A stretch of DNA of 64,000 nt from Nothopassalora personata (lineage: Eukaryota > Ascomycota > Dothideomycetes > Mycosphaerellales > Mycosphaerellaceae), in the NCBI GenBank assembly GCA_033816765.1, contig CM066298.1, positions 992,001 to 1,056,000 on the forward strand. The letters are read 5' to 3'. Both the position numbers and the translations under genes were made by a program. A model generated the notes under the pieces. It saw only the letters and a program-made list of their open reading frames with translations, ran no database searches and had not been told where the DNA came from. Positions 44,870 to 57,200 of this stretch are shown one piece after another. Position 1 is the stretch's first letter. The number at the start of each line of letters is the position of its first letter.

Positions 44870-47800
44870 ACGGCTAGTGTTAGCATCTATAGTAGGCGCT
44901 AAGGAGCGTAGATCTACGCCTTCCTTAGCTATGTTAAGCAGCTTTACGAAGTGCTTATGCTTTTGTAGTAGTAGCAGCTTAGTAAGCCTATCTATAGGCA
45001 TGTCGTTAGTGTTGAGATACCGAATCTCGATATCTCCTCGTTAGTCTCTCTAGCGGAGCCAATAGTAATGGATGTTAATATAGCGTAGCTTAGTATTAAG
45101 CTTTTACCCTTACTAGTTAATAAGTCGAATAGTCTAGGTGTTGTTATAGTATAGGTGTATACACTAGTTAAACTCGAGATAGATCTCGGCGAAGATGCGT
45201 TCCTACTAGATTAGCTCTAATGCCGCTTATAATAGGCTAAGGAGTTCGGCTTCGGTTAAGGACTTAGTAATAGTAATCTGCTTAGAGGCTTTATAATCGA
45301 CTAGTCCGCCGAATAGTATAAAGATCCATCCGCTAGAGCTAGTCCTATCGACGTTTATGCCGTAGGAGGCATCTAATGCGCTAAAGAATTTATAGTTCTT
45401 ACCGAGATGTTTAGGCTAACTATGTAGGCTAGTAATGTGCTTGCTGGCGCTATATATAAGGCAGAGGTTCTTAGTCTCTAGGAGGTAGCGTAAGTACTAA
45501 TCCGTAAGCTTTAGATGTGTGTCCGTTAGCTTAGTTAGGTACTACGAGAGCATAGATAGGGAAAAGGCGATGTCTAGGCGTATATACGTTGCTACGAAGT
45601 TTAGAGACCTAATGCGTTGTTAGTACGTAAGGATCTTTATAGCGTCTACGACGTAACCCTCGGGCACCGTCTAGTCGAGGTGTTAATCCACTAGCACATT
45701 AGTCTTGCGTGCGCTAGTAGATATGCTAAACTTAGCGGCGAGCTTCTCTATGTAGTCCTCTTATAAGAGCTACAGCAGTCTCTTTTGCCGGTCTCGTGTT
45801 ACCTTAATTCCTAAGAACTAGGTTAGATCTCCGAGCTCGTGCATCTCGTATACGTTAAGAAGCTATTACTTAATGTATGCCGCATAGGCCTTGTTCTTAC
45901 GATAGTAGAGCATAACTAGGTCGTCTACGTAGAAGAAGAACATAACCTTATCGTTATAATAGATGCACTTAGAGTCTAATAGGGGAACTAGGCCTAAAGA
46001 GGAGAGCGTTGTAGTAAGGGAGTTGTACTAAAGGAGAGGGGATTCCTTAAGTCCGTAGAGAGCCTTAACTAGTTTAAGAGCATAGCTAGATCCATCCGAT
46101 AGTCGGTCGATTCTAGGAGGTGGTTGCAGGTACATAGTGTACGGCAGGTCCGAATTTAGAAAGGCATTTATAACATTAAACTGTTTAGCTTCTAGGTCGA
46201 AGCTCGCGGCTATAGTATAGTAGAGGCGGAACATGCTTACTAGCAGTATAGCGGCGTATGTATCTAAGTGTGTACCCTATAGATCGCCTCTTACGCATAG
46301 CCGGGCCTTGAAGCTCTTTAGCATGCTATGCTCATCTAGCTTATACTTATACACCCACTTTAGCGGCAGTAGTAGCTAAAGTCCCTCCTCTTCTTACTAA
46401 GCATTATAATCCTTCTCTTACTAAGTTGCCTATTTAAATATGCTAGTAGAGATTACCTTAGCAAACTCCTTAGCTATAGCTTCACGCTATTGTTAGGCGA
46501 AGCGGTGCTTTATAGCGGCACGGTAGTTTAGAGGTTCGGGCGGAAGGTCATCGCGGTGTATCGACGTAATGGTGTTAACACGGCGTAGAGGAGAGAAGTC
46601 GCGTATGCGTTCGGATCGAAGGACATCGTAGTACTTACGGCCTAGATAACGAGGTCTCTAGCGGATGCCCGCTATCTAGCTAATAATAACGTTAGCAACT
46701 ATGATATTATATAGAGCATAGTAGAAGTAGGCCGTTCTAAGTCTCTTGCCGGATCCGGTAAGGGCGTAATTAGTGTTAGCGGAAAAGTCATCTATTTAGC
46801 TAAGTTCTTCGAAGGGGATTGTAGGCGGAGCGGTAGCGACATTTAAAGTCGTCGAAGCATCTACTATAAGCTCCTTACGATCTTCCTCTATAAGGGCATC
46901 TATTAACTGCTATTGTAGTGTGTTAATGTACTATTATTTAGACGCGTTACTGTTGTTTACCGCGTTATTGTTGTAGTTAGAGTTCTCTATACTCTTATTA
47001 GTCGCTAGTTCGACCCCGGATTTAACCTAGTCTCGTAAAAGTATAGGGGTTATAGCGTTATTTGTTAATAGCTAATTAAGTAGCTGGAAACTGCTGTTAC
47101 CTTTAGGTTGGTTAAATGTTGCTAGCGCTCGGTGTTGTGGCTAGTGTAGTTTATGCCTAAGCAGTAATTGTTAATAGGCGTATTAACGAGGGTTTTAATA
47201 GAGCGGCTACTGTTAAGCCTGTTCTTCTACCCCCTCGGCCTATGCTGTGTCCTGCTTATAGTGAGCTACATATAGGTCGTAGTACTATTTAGGCTCTTTA
47301 GCCGGTTCTACTATTACGATGTTCTTAATAGGGGTTAAGTAACTAGCAGTAAGAATTAATGGGTCGTAGAACGTAGTCTTATTAAAGAGGACGTCCTTTA
47401 CCCGCATAACCCTATCTTTCGATAGGTCCTACACCCTATAGATGTTAGTAGAGTCGTAGCCTATAAGGTATCCGATAAGTGCTCGTTCTTTAAGCTTCTT
47501 AGTCTTGCCTAGTTAAGTAGTGCTATGAATGTACACGTAGGCTAGGCAGCCGTACACCACTATGTAGCCCACATTTGGTACCCTGCCTATTGCTAATTCG
47601 AAGGGAGTCTTCTAGCCTTTTAATTAGATTAGTGACCGCTAGAGAATATAGACGGCAGCTACTATGCATTTATTCTAGAGCTTTTTAGGCAGGCGAGCAT
47701 GAATGCGGATTGTACGAGACATCGTAATAATGACGCCGCCCGCTCGTTCTACTAGGTCCTAGTTAGACGCGTAGTTAGTTGTGTTATGCTACTTAATTTA

Positions 47801-50230
47801 ATTGTTATTAATGGTTGAGCGGAAGGCTATGCTAATGGCTGCTTTATTATCGCTGTAGAAGTAAACAAACCTACGCCTAATGAAATTGATAAAGCTAAGT
47901 AGGCTGTTAAAGCAAGCTAATACTAATAGTTAGTCCCTATTCTTAATAGTGAATTAAAAGTGCCTATAGGTATCTAAATCGTAGAAATGAACTAGGTAAC
48001 GATTACTATTGTATGCTAGTGTGAACTTAGCCAAATCCATAGCTACGTGCCTATAGGGAGTCATTGCCCTAATTAGCTTAGTCCTATTAAACACTTTGTA
48101 TACCTTAGCTAGGCTACATGCTCTATAATGTGTAGTAAGGGGTGCCTTAGGTGCATTAGGGTTGATGACTACCCCCTTAACTCTAAACGGAAGCTAGTTA
48201 ATGCGTTTAGCGCCAATATAGCCGAAGATTTAGTGCTACTAGCGGCCTAAGAGCTTACGGTGTTTAATAGGGGTCCTACTAGACGTTACTACACCTTTAG
48301 TGCCCCCTATACTGTTTATTACTGCTATAACGGTACGGTCGCCGTTAGAGTCCTAAATAGGCGGTGTTTAGATAGTATCACCCTTACCAATTGTGCTAAT
48401 AAAGTGCGCTATGCGCTGCTTCTTAGTAATCTTTAGTAGGATGCTCCTATTATTGCTCGATGGCTATTTGTAGACTATCTCTAACTAAGGCGGTGTAACT
48501 ACCTTAAAGAAGGGGATTATACTAGTAGGGCGGTGCAGGTCTATTAATTTCTTGTCATTGTAATAGACTGAATTGGTGCGTCCGTGCTACTAAAGTCCAG
48601 CCGTCTCTATACGTGAGTAGGAGATAACGTTTACATAAAAGCCTAGGCAATAGGCTACATCTAATAGGGTAAATAGTATCCCCTCTATCTTCATACGAAC
48701 CTTGCCTAATGCGGCAATAGGGAATGTCGTGGTTCCGGCTTAGATTAATAATGTAGTTAGGCGCTCTATAATAAATTCTACGCCCTACTAGTTATAGTAA
48801 TTAATGACATAGGTGTCCGAGTAGTTGTCGTATACCTAGCAATCCCTAAAGTTAAAGCTTAATTAGCTTATCGAGCTCGAAAGGACAGTGAGACTAGTAA
48901 AGCCGTGCGGTACGGCCTTGCCCTTAGCAATTGCCTTATCTCGTTCCTTATCCGTGCGCCTATTGCGGTTCAATACGCCTAGTAAGCGTTTACTATTATC
49001 GCCTAAGCAGTAATTGATAAAGTGCTTCTAGCACTTCTTCTACTACTTAGAGCGCTAATCCTTTAATAGACGCTTCTTAGGGTTAACTACATCGTATAAA
49101 TAGAGGTTCTTATAACAACTCTCCTTATGCTCGCCGGTGATGTTCTAGTAGCCGCTTAGCTTATTACTGCTCTTATTGTCCTTATTACTACGGTTACGGC
49201 TCTTATCGCCGCGGCTACGGCTACGCGTGTTATTATTATTCCTACCCCCTATACCTACTATAGGTGCTAGGGTCGGTAGGACTTCTAGAGGATCGTGTTC
49301 GGCTAATAGCTCGCCTACGAAGGTTGTAAAGACTAATCGACCGCTGTTAGTAACTAGGGTGGTATCGCGTATCTATTCGAGGTATCGCTTAGTAAGTTTA
49401 CTAAGAGAGAGCTTATTACGCTTCTACTCGTTATACAGTAATGCTCTATAGGTAGGAGCTTGCTTCTACTATATTACGAGCAAGAAGTGTCGTACTAGGT
49501 CTCCGTACTTAGCGTAGTTACAATCTAGCATCTTAGTCTACAACACTAGCTAGTCTAAGTACTAGTCGTTAATCCTTCGGGCTTAGCTCTTCTAAAGCCT
49601 ATTTAGCTCTAGTGTAAGTTGTCGCTTACGCAGCATGTCGTCTAGTCCATACTGTGTCTTTAGAGCCTAGTACTTACCTCTAAGAGTACGTTTCCTATGC
49701 ATAAGCTCTTAGCCTAGCTCCGTAGTAGTACGGATTAGGTAGGTGACCAGTTTAGACCTTACTGCGGTAAAGATGTTATATATCCGCTACCTACGCTTAG
49801 CGTCCGACTAACGGAGCTTAATAAGCTCTTTGTCTACCGCCGTAGCGTCTTTAGCAGTGTATGCTAATTAGATCTGTTCGAACGTTAAGAACACCGGCTC
49901 TACTAGCTCGGCAATAGTATCGTTCGGATCTATATACTTCTAGATGTTTAGAGACTTAGCGTAGAGCTCTAACTAACGGTTAAACTTATCCCATTAGTCA
50001 TGACTCTTAAGAACGATAGTAGCGTACGGCAAAGTACCGGTACTACCGGGTGTCTCGGTAGTCGCTATAACGGTGTTAATAGGCCTAATGAAAGTTCCTA
50101 TAGGTCTACTAAGGTTACTGCACTGCTGTGCAATAGTTATTAATGGGATAATGATGGATCCCACTGGTTTTTAATAACGATGCAAAATCTACTCTAGGGC
50201 TTCGTTTTATGTAGCGAACGTTAGTAAGCG
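44870..50230 (-). pseudogene. Copia-3 gag-pol remnant
   Basis: Read on the minus strand: Gag (about 50.2-49.0 kb), protease region (about 48.8 kb, with a Ser-Asp pair at YSDTYVINYY where the family has a catalytic Asp-Ser motif), GAG-pre-integrase (about 48.25 kb), integrase (about 48.1-47.3 kb, including DNKAAISIAFRSTI and VYGCLAYVYIHST), and reverse transcriptase (46.4-45.7 kb, including FNVINAFLNSDLPYTMYLQP, ALYGLKESPLL and an unbroken YVDD at 45,920-45,931). RNase H lies about 45.6-44.9 kb. Stops are scattered, mainly TAG/TAA at former Gln/Trp codons. A 68-codon intact piece of RT spans 46,028-46,234. Confidence 0.8.
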
Positions 50231-50247
50231 CCTGTCGGGCTTATAAC

Positions 50248-50453
50248 TATTACGTTACAAGTAGTTGGAAGTTATAAAATAGGCTCATAAAGGTGTTTTA
50301 AAAGCAGATAGTAGATTGCATGTGTCTAAGCTAGAATTGAAGGGGCTGCTTATAAAAAGGCTATAGGTAACTAATTAATGTTACCTAATTCTTAGCGGCT
50401 GCTACCTTAGGTTTGATTAGGCTGCAGCGCCGGTGTACGCTTAGATCGTAACA
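50248..50453 (-). repeat. Copia-3 5' LTR
   Basis: Same length as the other LTR. The plus-strand left end reads tattacg, a G-to-A change of the expected TG. Confidence 0.85.
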
Positions 50454-50641
50454 CCACTACCTTTCTAACGAGTCGAGACATCCCTATAAAGATCTAAGCC
50501 TAGGTAGGATAACGTATAGCGGTTCCTAACAACTTTAAGCACTACTACTAGGGCACTTTACATATGTTAGGGAGAGACGCTACCCGGAGTCCGTTACGAC
50601 AACAGCTATAGTTAACTAGCATTACGGAACAAATAAGCGAA

Positions 50642-51650
50642 ATGTCGATTATAGGAAGTAGTAAGAACAACACTCCTATAGGCATGCTAAACCTATTGGA
50701 CTACTACCGTGCACCTAAGGTGTCTACGCCGGAGACGTCCGACGGGACTAAGGACAAACTAGAGGCTTTTTGACTGTAGGTTTAGTTATACCTTTACTTT
50801 AACGCACACCAGTTTTAAGGCGAGGCTTCTAAAGTCTTGTACGCCGCATCCTTCCTACGAGGAAAAGCAGCTAGAGGATTCCGACTATACCTTAAGGACT
50901 AGCTTTATAACTAGGGCGAGGGGGGGATACTAAAGACGGAAACCCGAAAAATTTTCTACGACTACGACGAGTTTAAGACGAAACTCGATGATCTATACGG
51001 AATACCAAATGAGGAGGTATACGCCGACCGACATATCCGACAACTCCAACAAACTACTTCTATAGCGCTATACGCCTTAGAATTCTAAGGATATGCCGCC
51101 GACCTAGAATAGAACGACGTAGCATTGCGATCGCAGTTCTACCTCGGGCTAAAGGACAATGTTAAAGCCGAACTATCCCGAAACGCTAGCGTTATTACGC
51201 TAGGGGCGATAATTAAGGCAGTAAAGGAGATCGACGAAAGGCTTTAGGATTTAAGGTACGACCGATTCGTACAACCTAGATACTAGAGACCCGCCGCGGG
51301 CGGAAGAGGGGGCTTTAAGGCTAGAAGTTAGGACCCTAGTTACGGAGACCTAATAGAATTGGACGTAACGGAACGTAGGACAGGAAGGGGGCTAAAGAGC
51401 AAAGGTTCCACCTGCTACGTATATAGCGAGTAAGGCCACTTTATAAAGAACTGTAAAAGGAAGAACATAGTTAGCCGCGAGTTTAATGCAATAATTCGCG
51501 AAGAGAAGACATACTAGGAATACGAGAACTTCTTCTCGAAATCTACCTAGTAGAAACAACCTAACGACAAAGACATTAAACAGCGGCTTCTTAATTTAAT
51601 AACCTAGGATATAGAAGTTAATACTACGACATAGAATGAACGATTAGACA
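50642..51650 (+). pseudogene. Gypsy-type Gag of the gag-only element
   Basis: A near-continuous plus-strand frame begins with MSIIGSSKNNTPIGM and has the retrotransposon Gag fold pattern: LEAFxLQVQLYLYFN, AASFLRGKAARGF, a DELxxxLDDLYG-type segment, ALRSQFYLGLKDNVKAEL. A knuckle near 51,415-51,455 reads CYVYSEQGHFIKNCK (second Cys to Tyr). An acidic tail follows. No protease or RT comes after it. Confidence 0.75.
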
Positions 51651-51799
51651 AAACCTACGAAGCCTCGACAACCGGAACACCCTTAGCTAACGAAGGACAA
51701 GCAACGCTAGAGGAATCCATAAAGAAGTCGGGTATCTCAGAGAACTTAGCCTACGTTAGAGGTAGCAGCTCTAGAGATTCGCCCGAGGTAGAGACGTCG

Positions 51800-52189
51800 G
51801 GCTCTAATAAAAAAATCGAAGGACGACGGAGGAGAGGGCGGCACGGGCACCTCTCGAAGCGACGATAGGTCCGCCCGGATAGCTTCGTCTTTACGATCCT
51901 TGGCGAAGCGTAGCTATTTCCGGAGGCGGTGGACCTTCGCCTCTCGCTCGATAAGCGTAGAACGAGCCTCGGTCGCGAGCTCTTCTGCCTCCTCTAGTTT
52001 TCGTTTTAGCTAGCGACGCTAGTCGCGCAGCCGCTCCTACTCGGTCTAAGTAACGGATACGTCGTACGAGACGTAACCCTTACGGGCGCACTCCGAACAC
52101 TAACCGTAACGAACGTCGACGATGCACTTAGGGCGTTCCTCGCCCTAAGGCACTCTAGCGTTGCGACAACTAGTGCAGGGCTTAGGCAT
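51800..52189 (-). pseudogene. Antisense small zinc/coiled-coil protein in the gag-only element
   Basis: It starts at the minus-strand ATG 52,187-52,189: MPKPCTSCRNARVP, then CIVDVRYG and CSECARKGYVS, that is two CxxC pairs plus a single Cys. A long Arg/Lys/Glu coiled coil follows (LKRKLEEAEELATEARSTL and onward) with a Pro-rich end. The only interruptions are RIP-type TAG/TGA codons. This plan (Cys-rich head plus coiled coil, about 130 residues) recalls small, abundant, uncharacterised proteins annotated in filamentous ascomycetes. That resemblance is from memory. Confidence 0.55.
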
Positions 52190-52330
52190 CTCGATGCCTT
52201 CGAGCTTAATTCGGTCGGATTGGCGGTCGCGGCGTTCTTAACGAGTTAGGACTAGCATAGTGTGTATAAAGAGGACAAAACACTTACGGGGAAGAGAACT
52301 CGGGACGAGTTCACCTAGGGAGGGGGATAG

Positions 52331-52498
52331 TGTTACGGATTAGTTCTACGAGGTAGAAAGAATCTAGGACCGGAGAACTAATGACGGTGTAGGCCCGTAG
52401 GGGACACGTTAGAGGTTACGTGAGTCTAGGCGACTAGGACGACTAGACGACCGGACGAGCTGGTCGAACGGTTAGACACGACGCTAAGATTCCTAACA
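52331..52498 (+). repeat. Gag-only element, 3' LTR
   Basis: 168 bp, starting tgttacggat and ending ttcctaaca, directly followed by the target duplication cgcta. Confidence 0.85.
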
Positions 52499-53205
52499 CG
52501 CTAGTATTACTAACGTAGGGGTGCCTATTGTCCCTATAGCGCCTATACTTCTTAAGTAACTCGCCGGTAGTAATACTATTACACGTATCCTACTCGTCTA
52601 CTATACTATTAGTAAGCGTATTATAGACGAAAAGCGTAGCGAATACTTACTAGTTATAAAGTATAGGAGATACCGTATATATATCTTAATGTCTATACCT
52701 AGACGCTTAGCTAGTAAGGACTTAGGGGTCTACGGCCCTAATAGGCTAAACTTACGCTTCGCTAGCGTATCTAGTACGCTAAGCCCGCTAGACATCTATA
52801 GTAGTACTAGTAATAGTATTAGTAGTACTAATAAGCCCCCTACGAGCCCCTTCTAGCGGAGCTAGTCCTAGATAGCTTCGTCTAAAGCTATAGTAGTACT
52901 AGCGGGTCGCTAGATAGTCGCTAGCGAGGAGCTAGTAGATCTCTAGTAGTACGGGTGCGGTACGCTACGAGAACGTAGTATAAGAAAAAAAGAAGGAAAA
53001 GGAGGGAGAGGGTACGCTTCTTAAACCCTCGAGCTAGTTAACTAGGTAACTATAACTTTACCTACCTATACCCTAATAACGATACGTACGAGACCCGTAG
53101 GCGGGTCGTATAGTAACGGGATCTACGAGAAGTAGATAGATTACTTATATAGAAACCTCCTAAAGCCGTAAGCTAAGGGTAGCTCGTCCTAGAAGGGGAG
53201 GCAGT

Positions 53206-53403
53206 TATAAGGGCAGCCTATAGCTAACCCTTATATATAATACGGCTATACCCGGCTTAGTATACCGCACGTAACGCGTATACGTACACTAGGAGACGCG
53301 TATAGCGTCTATAGAAGAAAGTAAGCTTTAGTTTACCTACGATTAGAAGATCGTAGGCGTACTATATATTACGACATCCCCTTATAGCCTTACGGTCCTT
53401 ATA
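53206..53403 (+). repeat. Gypsy-A 3' LTR
   Basis: Preceded by the purine run agaaggggaggcag. Same 198 bp as the 5' LTR. Confidence 0.85.
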
Positions 53404-53767
53404 ATAAGATAATTATACGCCTTACGATAGAGAGAGTACTATAGCATTAATAGCTATTAGAACACTATATCTTCTACTACTTCTTATGTCTAGCTAGTAT
53501 TAACGACTAATGGGTTATGTTAACCTTAGGTTTAGAGGGGGTCCCTTAGGTCTAACTTACCCCAATTTCATTTAGGTTTGATTAGACATTTAGGTAAGCT
53601 AGTAGGACCTAGTATAGCTATTGAGATATATACTACGTAGCTAAGCATTGTAAGCGTAGCATTAAGGTAACAATTCAATTCATACCTCTCGAGTAGAGGG
53701 CATAGGGATTTAGGTCCACCAATCCTCTTGTTTTATCTAGCTACTACGCTACTCGTCACGTGACCTG

Positions 53768-53792
53768 ATTTCCCGGTCCGGGACCGGCAAAT
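53768..53792. repeat. Degenerate copy of a CCGG-rich palindrome
   Basis: 25 bp, one base shorter than the perfect copies at 57,038 and 60,869 and with two substitutions. It is preceded by ctacgctactcgtcacgtga, which matches in inverted orientation the sequence after the 60,869 copy (tcacgtgatagcgtag). Confidence 0.75.
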
Positions 53793-53929
53793 ACCCCTGC
53801 TTACGTAAGCACCGCTCTATATTACTACAACTCGGACAGGCCTATATAGGGTGGTTAGTAGACATTATTTTAGTAGTTAATAAGGGGGGTTGTTAAGTGT
53901 ACACCCGGTAGCGTATTAGCATCCAGTTT

Positions 53930-54060
53930 ATAAGGTTAAAATCACAGTTTAAGGTCTAAGGTTCACGGTTAAGGTTATTACTTAAGGTTAAGGTTTAAGG
54001 TTAAGGTTCACGGTTAAGGTCGACTAAGGTCGAAAACACTCAAGGTCTAAGGTATTTAGT
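53930..54060 (+). repeat. AAGGTT-type minisatellite
   Basis: Irregular tandem of ttaagg/aaggtt units with interspersed ttcacgg and gtcgacta segments. Not the fungal telomere repeat TTAGGG. Confidence 0.7.
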
Positions 54061-54217
54061 AATAATTACGGTCATAAGGTCCTATTAAGTAACAACTAGT
54101 ATTAGCACATTCTAAAGTAAGCACTACGTAACAATAGATACGGCTGCATTACTAGAAAAACTTAGTACCTTTGCCGACATAGGTAGGGGCTACGAATAGC
54201 CTATAAACCCTACGAAA

Positions 54218-57200
54218 ATGGAAGGGGTCTATAGGGATTCTATCCCTTATAAGGGGATAGAGGAATCGGAGGAAGGGGAAACACCTAAATCTAGTAAAGA
54301 AGGGAGAAGCGGAACTAGCGCCGCTAAATTAGGTATAGGTGTAGGAACGAACAGCACAATTGGAATAGACACTATAACTACCCTCTTTAGACGATTAGTA
54401 GTAGCAATAGAAAACGCTAGCCCTCGCTTTCCACCTCTAGGAGGTGCTAAGAATCCGTTCTTTAATAGTACTAATGCTACTAAGTTCTAGGAGCGGTTTA
54501 GCGACCTAATAGACTAGTATCCGCCTCGGGCATCTATTAAGAAGGATAATTTCTAGGGTAGGTTTAAGCGCAATTGCGAAACTACTATCCGGCGCGTAGT
54601 TATAAGACTACCTAGGTGGTTTACTAACAAGGCACGTTTTAGGAGGGCGTTCTTATTAGAGTTCTTAAGGTTTAACGCCTACTCGATGTTAGGGAGTCGG
54701 GAATATCTTAAGGAGATTATTAGGGCGTAGTAAGGTAAGAGGCCTAAAGAATAAGATATGAAGGAATTCATCCGCCTATTTATATCCTTAAGTGATCTAA
54801 TTGAACCTAAGGATTTAGATAATAGCTCCCGGAGTCGCCTTCTCCTTTAGGGATTACTAGAGGCAGTCGCGAAAGCGGTCTATAAGGCTTACGGGCTTTA
54901 CCTAAAGTAATCTAAGAAGTTTAGGGACTTTTAGAGGATTCTCAATAAAGCTGCTAGTATCGTAGATAGTAAGGAGGGATAGAAAGCTATATATATAGAT
55001 TTCCCTCTTACTTTACCTTAGCTACACCGCTTAGTCGTAAAGTAAATGCCGCGCCTTAAGCCTAAGATTAATACGCTTAAGAAGGCTATCTCTAGGACTG
55101 TTCTTAATAATGACCTAATCTAGAAGGTAGCTAAAATGAGCATACGTGCATACTAGCGCGGTCGCGTCGCGGACGCGGGTGCCTTCTATCCGAGCGAGAA
55201 TTAACGCTCTATGAAACCGGAGAGGCACGACCTAGATACTAAACTATAGGTTTACGTAATGTAGCGTCCCCTATCGTAGAATCGCGAACAGTCTAAAGCG
55301 ATAGATGGTTATTACTACAACTATAGTAGCTCGAAGTACTAGGCTAGCAATTATAGGGCGATAAGGTCCTTAATATCCCGGGGCTACGTATACCTCGCCC
55401 TAAATAACTAGTAGTATCTAGGGAAAGAAGGCGATCTGCGTCCTACTAAGTTTAACTTTTGGAGGGACTATAGTAAACCGAAACTACTCTATATGCTCCC
55501 TCTACTCGAAGAACATTATAGGCCGATCGAGTTTAACAACTAGTATAAGATTCCCGCACTACGTAAGCAATAGATAGGTAGGGACTATACTAGGGTAACT
55601 AAGGTTACGCCTCCTAATTATTCTAAGCCCCCTCCTAACTTTAGGCATTTAATAGAGTATAGCCCTTAGGACGCACGGTCTAGCTAAATGGAGAAGGCTA
55701 CTAGGATATATTAGGTCTCATTCGGAGAAAGTAAAGCGGAGTAGGCGATCGACTTAGACGAGCTTAACGAGGTATCTACCTATCCTATGCAGTCTAATAA
55801 AGTGAAAGGGAAGGCACCCGTAGGCATTCTAAAGAATCCGCACCCGAGGACCCGGTCCTTAGCCTAGGATCTACGAGCCCGAGCTAAGGCTACTAAGAAA
55901 GTTCGCCTACAATTAGAATAGGAGATCCGGTAAGCTAAGATTAACTAGTAGGAGATTGAAATAATTAACGAAGTTAGTACTTAAATAAGCGAAACTTAAT
56001 TATTAGCTAAATCCGGGGTAACCCTAGGAAGGGGAAATAATGCCTAAGTAAATAGATTAGGGAACGATACTAATAAAGGACAATATAGTTTAGCTAGTAA
56101 TAGTCCGGTTATAAAGGAAGAGGGTATTATCTACTAGATTAATTAGATTCTCTAGATAACGTTTCCTAATGTAAACGCCTAAGATTAGTTTCGATATAGT
56201 CGCTAGTTCGAGGCTGCCCTCTTCGGTCGCGTTACTAACACCCCCGCTCTTTAGGAGAAGCTCGCTATAGTACGACGTCTTATAGGAAAGGACCCTAAGG
56301 TTCGCACTAGATAAGTAGTTACCTATAAAGATGAACCTAAGTATAATAAGGAGTTCTTCCGCGAAGATAGTTAGGCCTAGTATGTCGGAGTGTATTTAAC
56401 TATGCTTTACTCTAAGGGTGCGGTCCCTACTACTAAGCTATATAAGGACGTTAAGAAAATCGGGCTCTCTAGTATCCTTAATAACTTTACTATAGTCCCT
56501 AGTCCTTAGGTAGTAGCGGAGTTTAGGATAAAGAAGAACTAGATTAGGTGCCTAATTAATAAGGGTTCCGAGGTAAATATTATCGGCTAGAGGAACGCTT
56601 ATAGGTTTAGGTTACTAGTAATGTCGAGTACTTAGCTTACCTTTCGAGGTACTAGAGGGCGGGCCTAGTTTAAAGGTGTTATAGGCAATTTAGATGTTTA
56701 GGTATTTAGGGTTTACTACTAGGTGGACATGTTTATCTCCTCGGATCTAAACTTACTAACAATCCTAGGACGTCCGTAGGCTCGTAAGGTGCGGCTTACT
56801 GCCCGTAACTGCGATAATGGTTTATAGGAGGAGACTATTACTAGCCGTAAAGGTAAAAGTGTTATGTTTACTACCCTAGTTAGCTCGGACAGGTGTAAGA
56901 CCCTTTAAGAACTATTAAAAGCGTCGGGAAATGGAAGGGTAGGTTAAGTTACGGCGCTCAACCTACCGACTTACTAAAGCCGGATTTAATAAAATCGGTA
57001 AGGTTCTCGCACTATCTTAGAGAGACCTCGGACTTTAATTTACCGGTCCCGGGACCGGTAAATAGCTATAGTAAGGAAAACGGATACGACTACGACACGA
57101 CGCATCTATAGGAACCCGGTAAGGCTCTAACGCCTAGTAACCATTCAGCTCACTTATTAGGATTACTTAGGACTACTAGAGTAAAGGAACGAGTTGTAGA

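Larger units (their letters stand above)
43272..50453 (-). mobile_element. Copia-3: Ty1/Copia element on the minus strand, moderately RIP-mutated
   Basis: Two 206-bp LTRs (43,272-43,477 and 50,248-50,453) are flanked by the perfect duplication ccact (43,267-43,271; 50,454-50,458). The LTRs differ at about 12 sites, all transitions of RIP type. On the minus strand the 5' LTR is followed by gttataagccc, again the initiator-tRNA anticodon-arm primer site. The purine run aagggggtg precedes the 3' LTR. It retains more CpA/TpG than its host elements, in keeping with being the youngest layer of the nest. 43,478-44,870 is a long stretch with no recognised coding sequence. Confidence 0.88.
43019..52498 (+). 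mobile_element. Gag-only non-autonomous LTR element, split by Copia-3
   Basis: The LTR starts tgttacggattag (43,019 and 52,331), and a perfect target duplication cgcta lies at 43,014-43,018 and 52,499-52,503. Without the inserted Copia-3 the element is about 2.3 kb. It encodes a Gypsy-type Gag and, antisense, a small zinc/coiled-coil protein, and has no room for Pol. The last bases of the two LTRs differ (43,178 onward against 52,490-52,498), so the 5' LTR end is not exact. Confidence 0.82.
36969..53403 (+). mobile_element. Gypsy-A: chromodomain Ty3/Gypsy element, RIP-mutated, carrying nested insertions
   Basis: Two 198-bp LTRs (36,969-37,166 and 53,206-53,403) differ only at a few transitions, nearly all of RIP type. 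The sequence ataa flanks both ends (36,965-36,968; 53,404-53,407), consistent with a target duplication inside the Copia-2 LTR. Coding order is Gag, protease, reverse transcriptase, RNase H, integrase, chromodomain. The gag-only element inserted at 43,014 with its own duplication. Removing that insert restores an antisense reading frame across the junction. CpG remains abundant while CpA is nearly absent. Confidence 0.87.
53404..54217. other. Copia-2 LTR remainder and spacer
   Basis: It resumes the Copia-2 3' LTR after the Gypsy-A insertion. A purine run aataaggggggt followed by tgttaagtg (53,891) looks like the PPT and start of another LTR whose partner I did not find. A low-complexity AAGGTT-type tract follows at about 53,930-54,060. 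No gene. Confidence 0.4.

Noticed and set aside
53404..53890. A CRISPR-like or regularly spaced array
   Set aside because: No regularly spaced identical repeats are present anywhere in the window; the tandem repeats seen are contiguous minisatellites.
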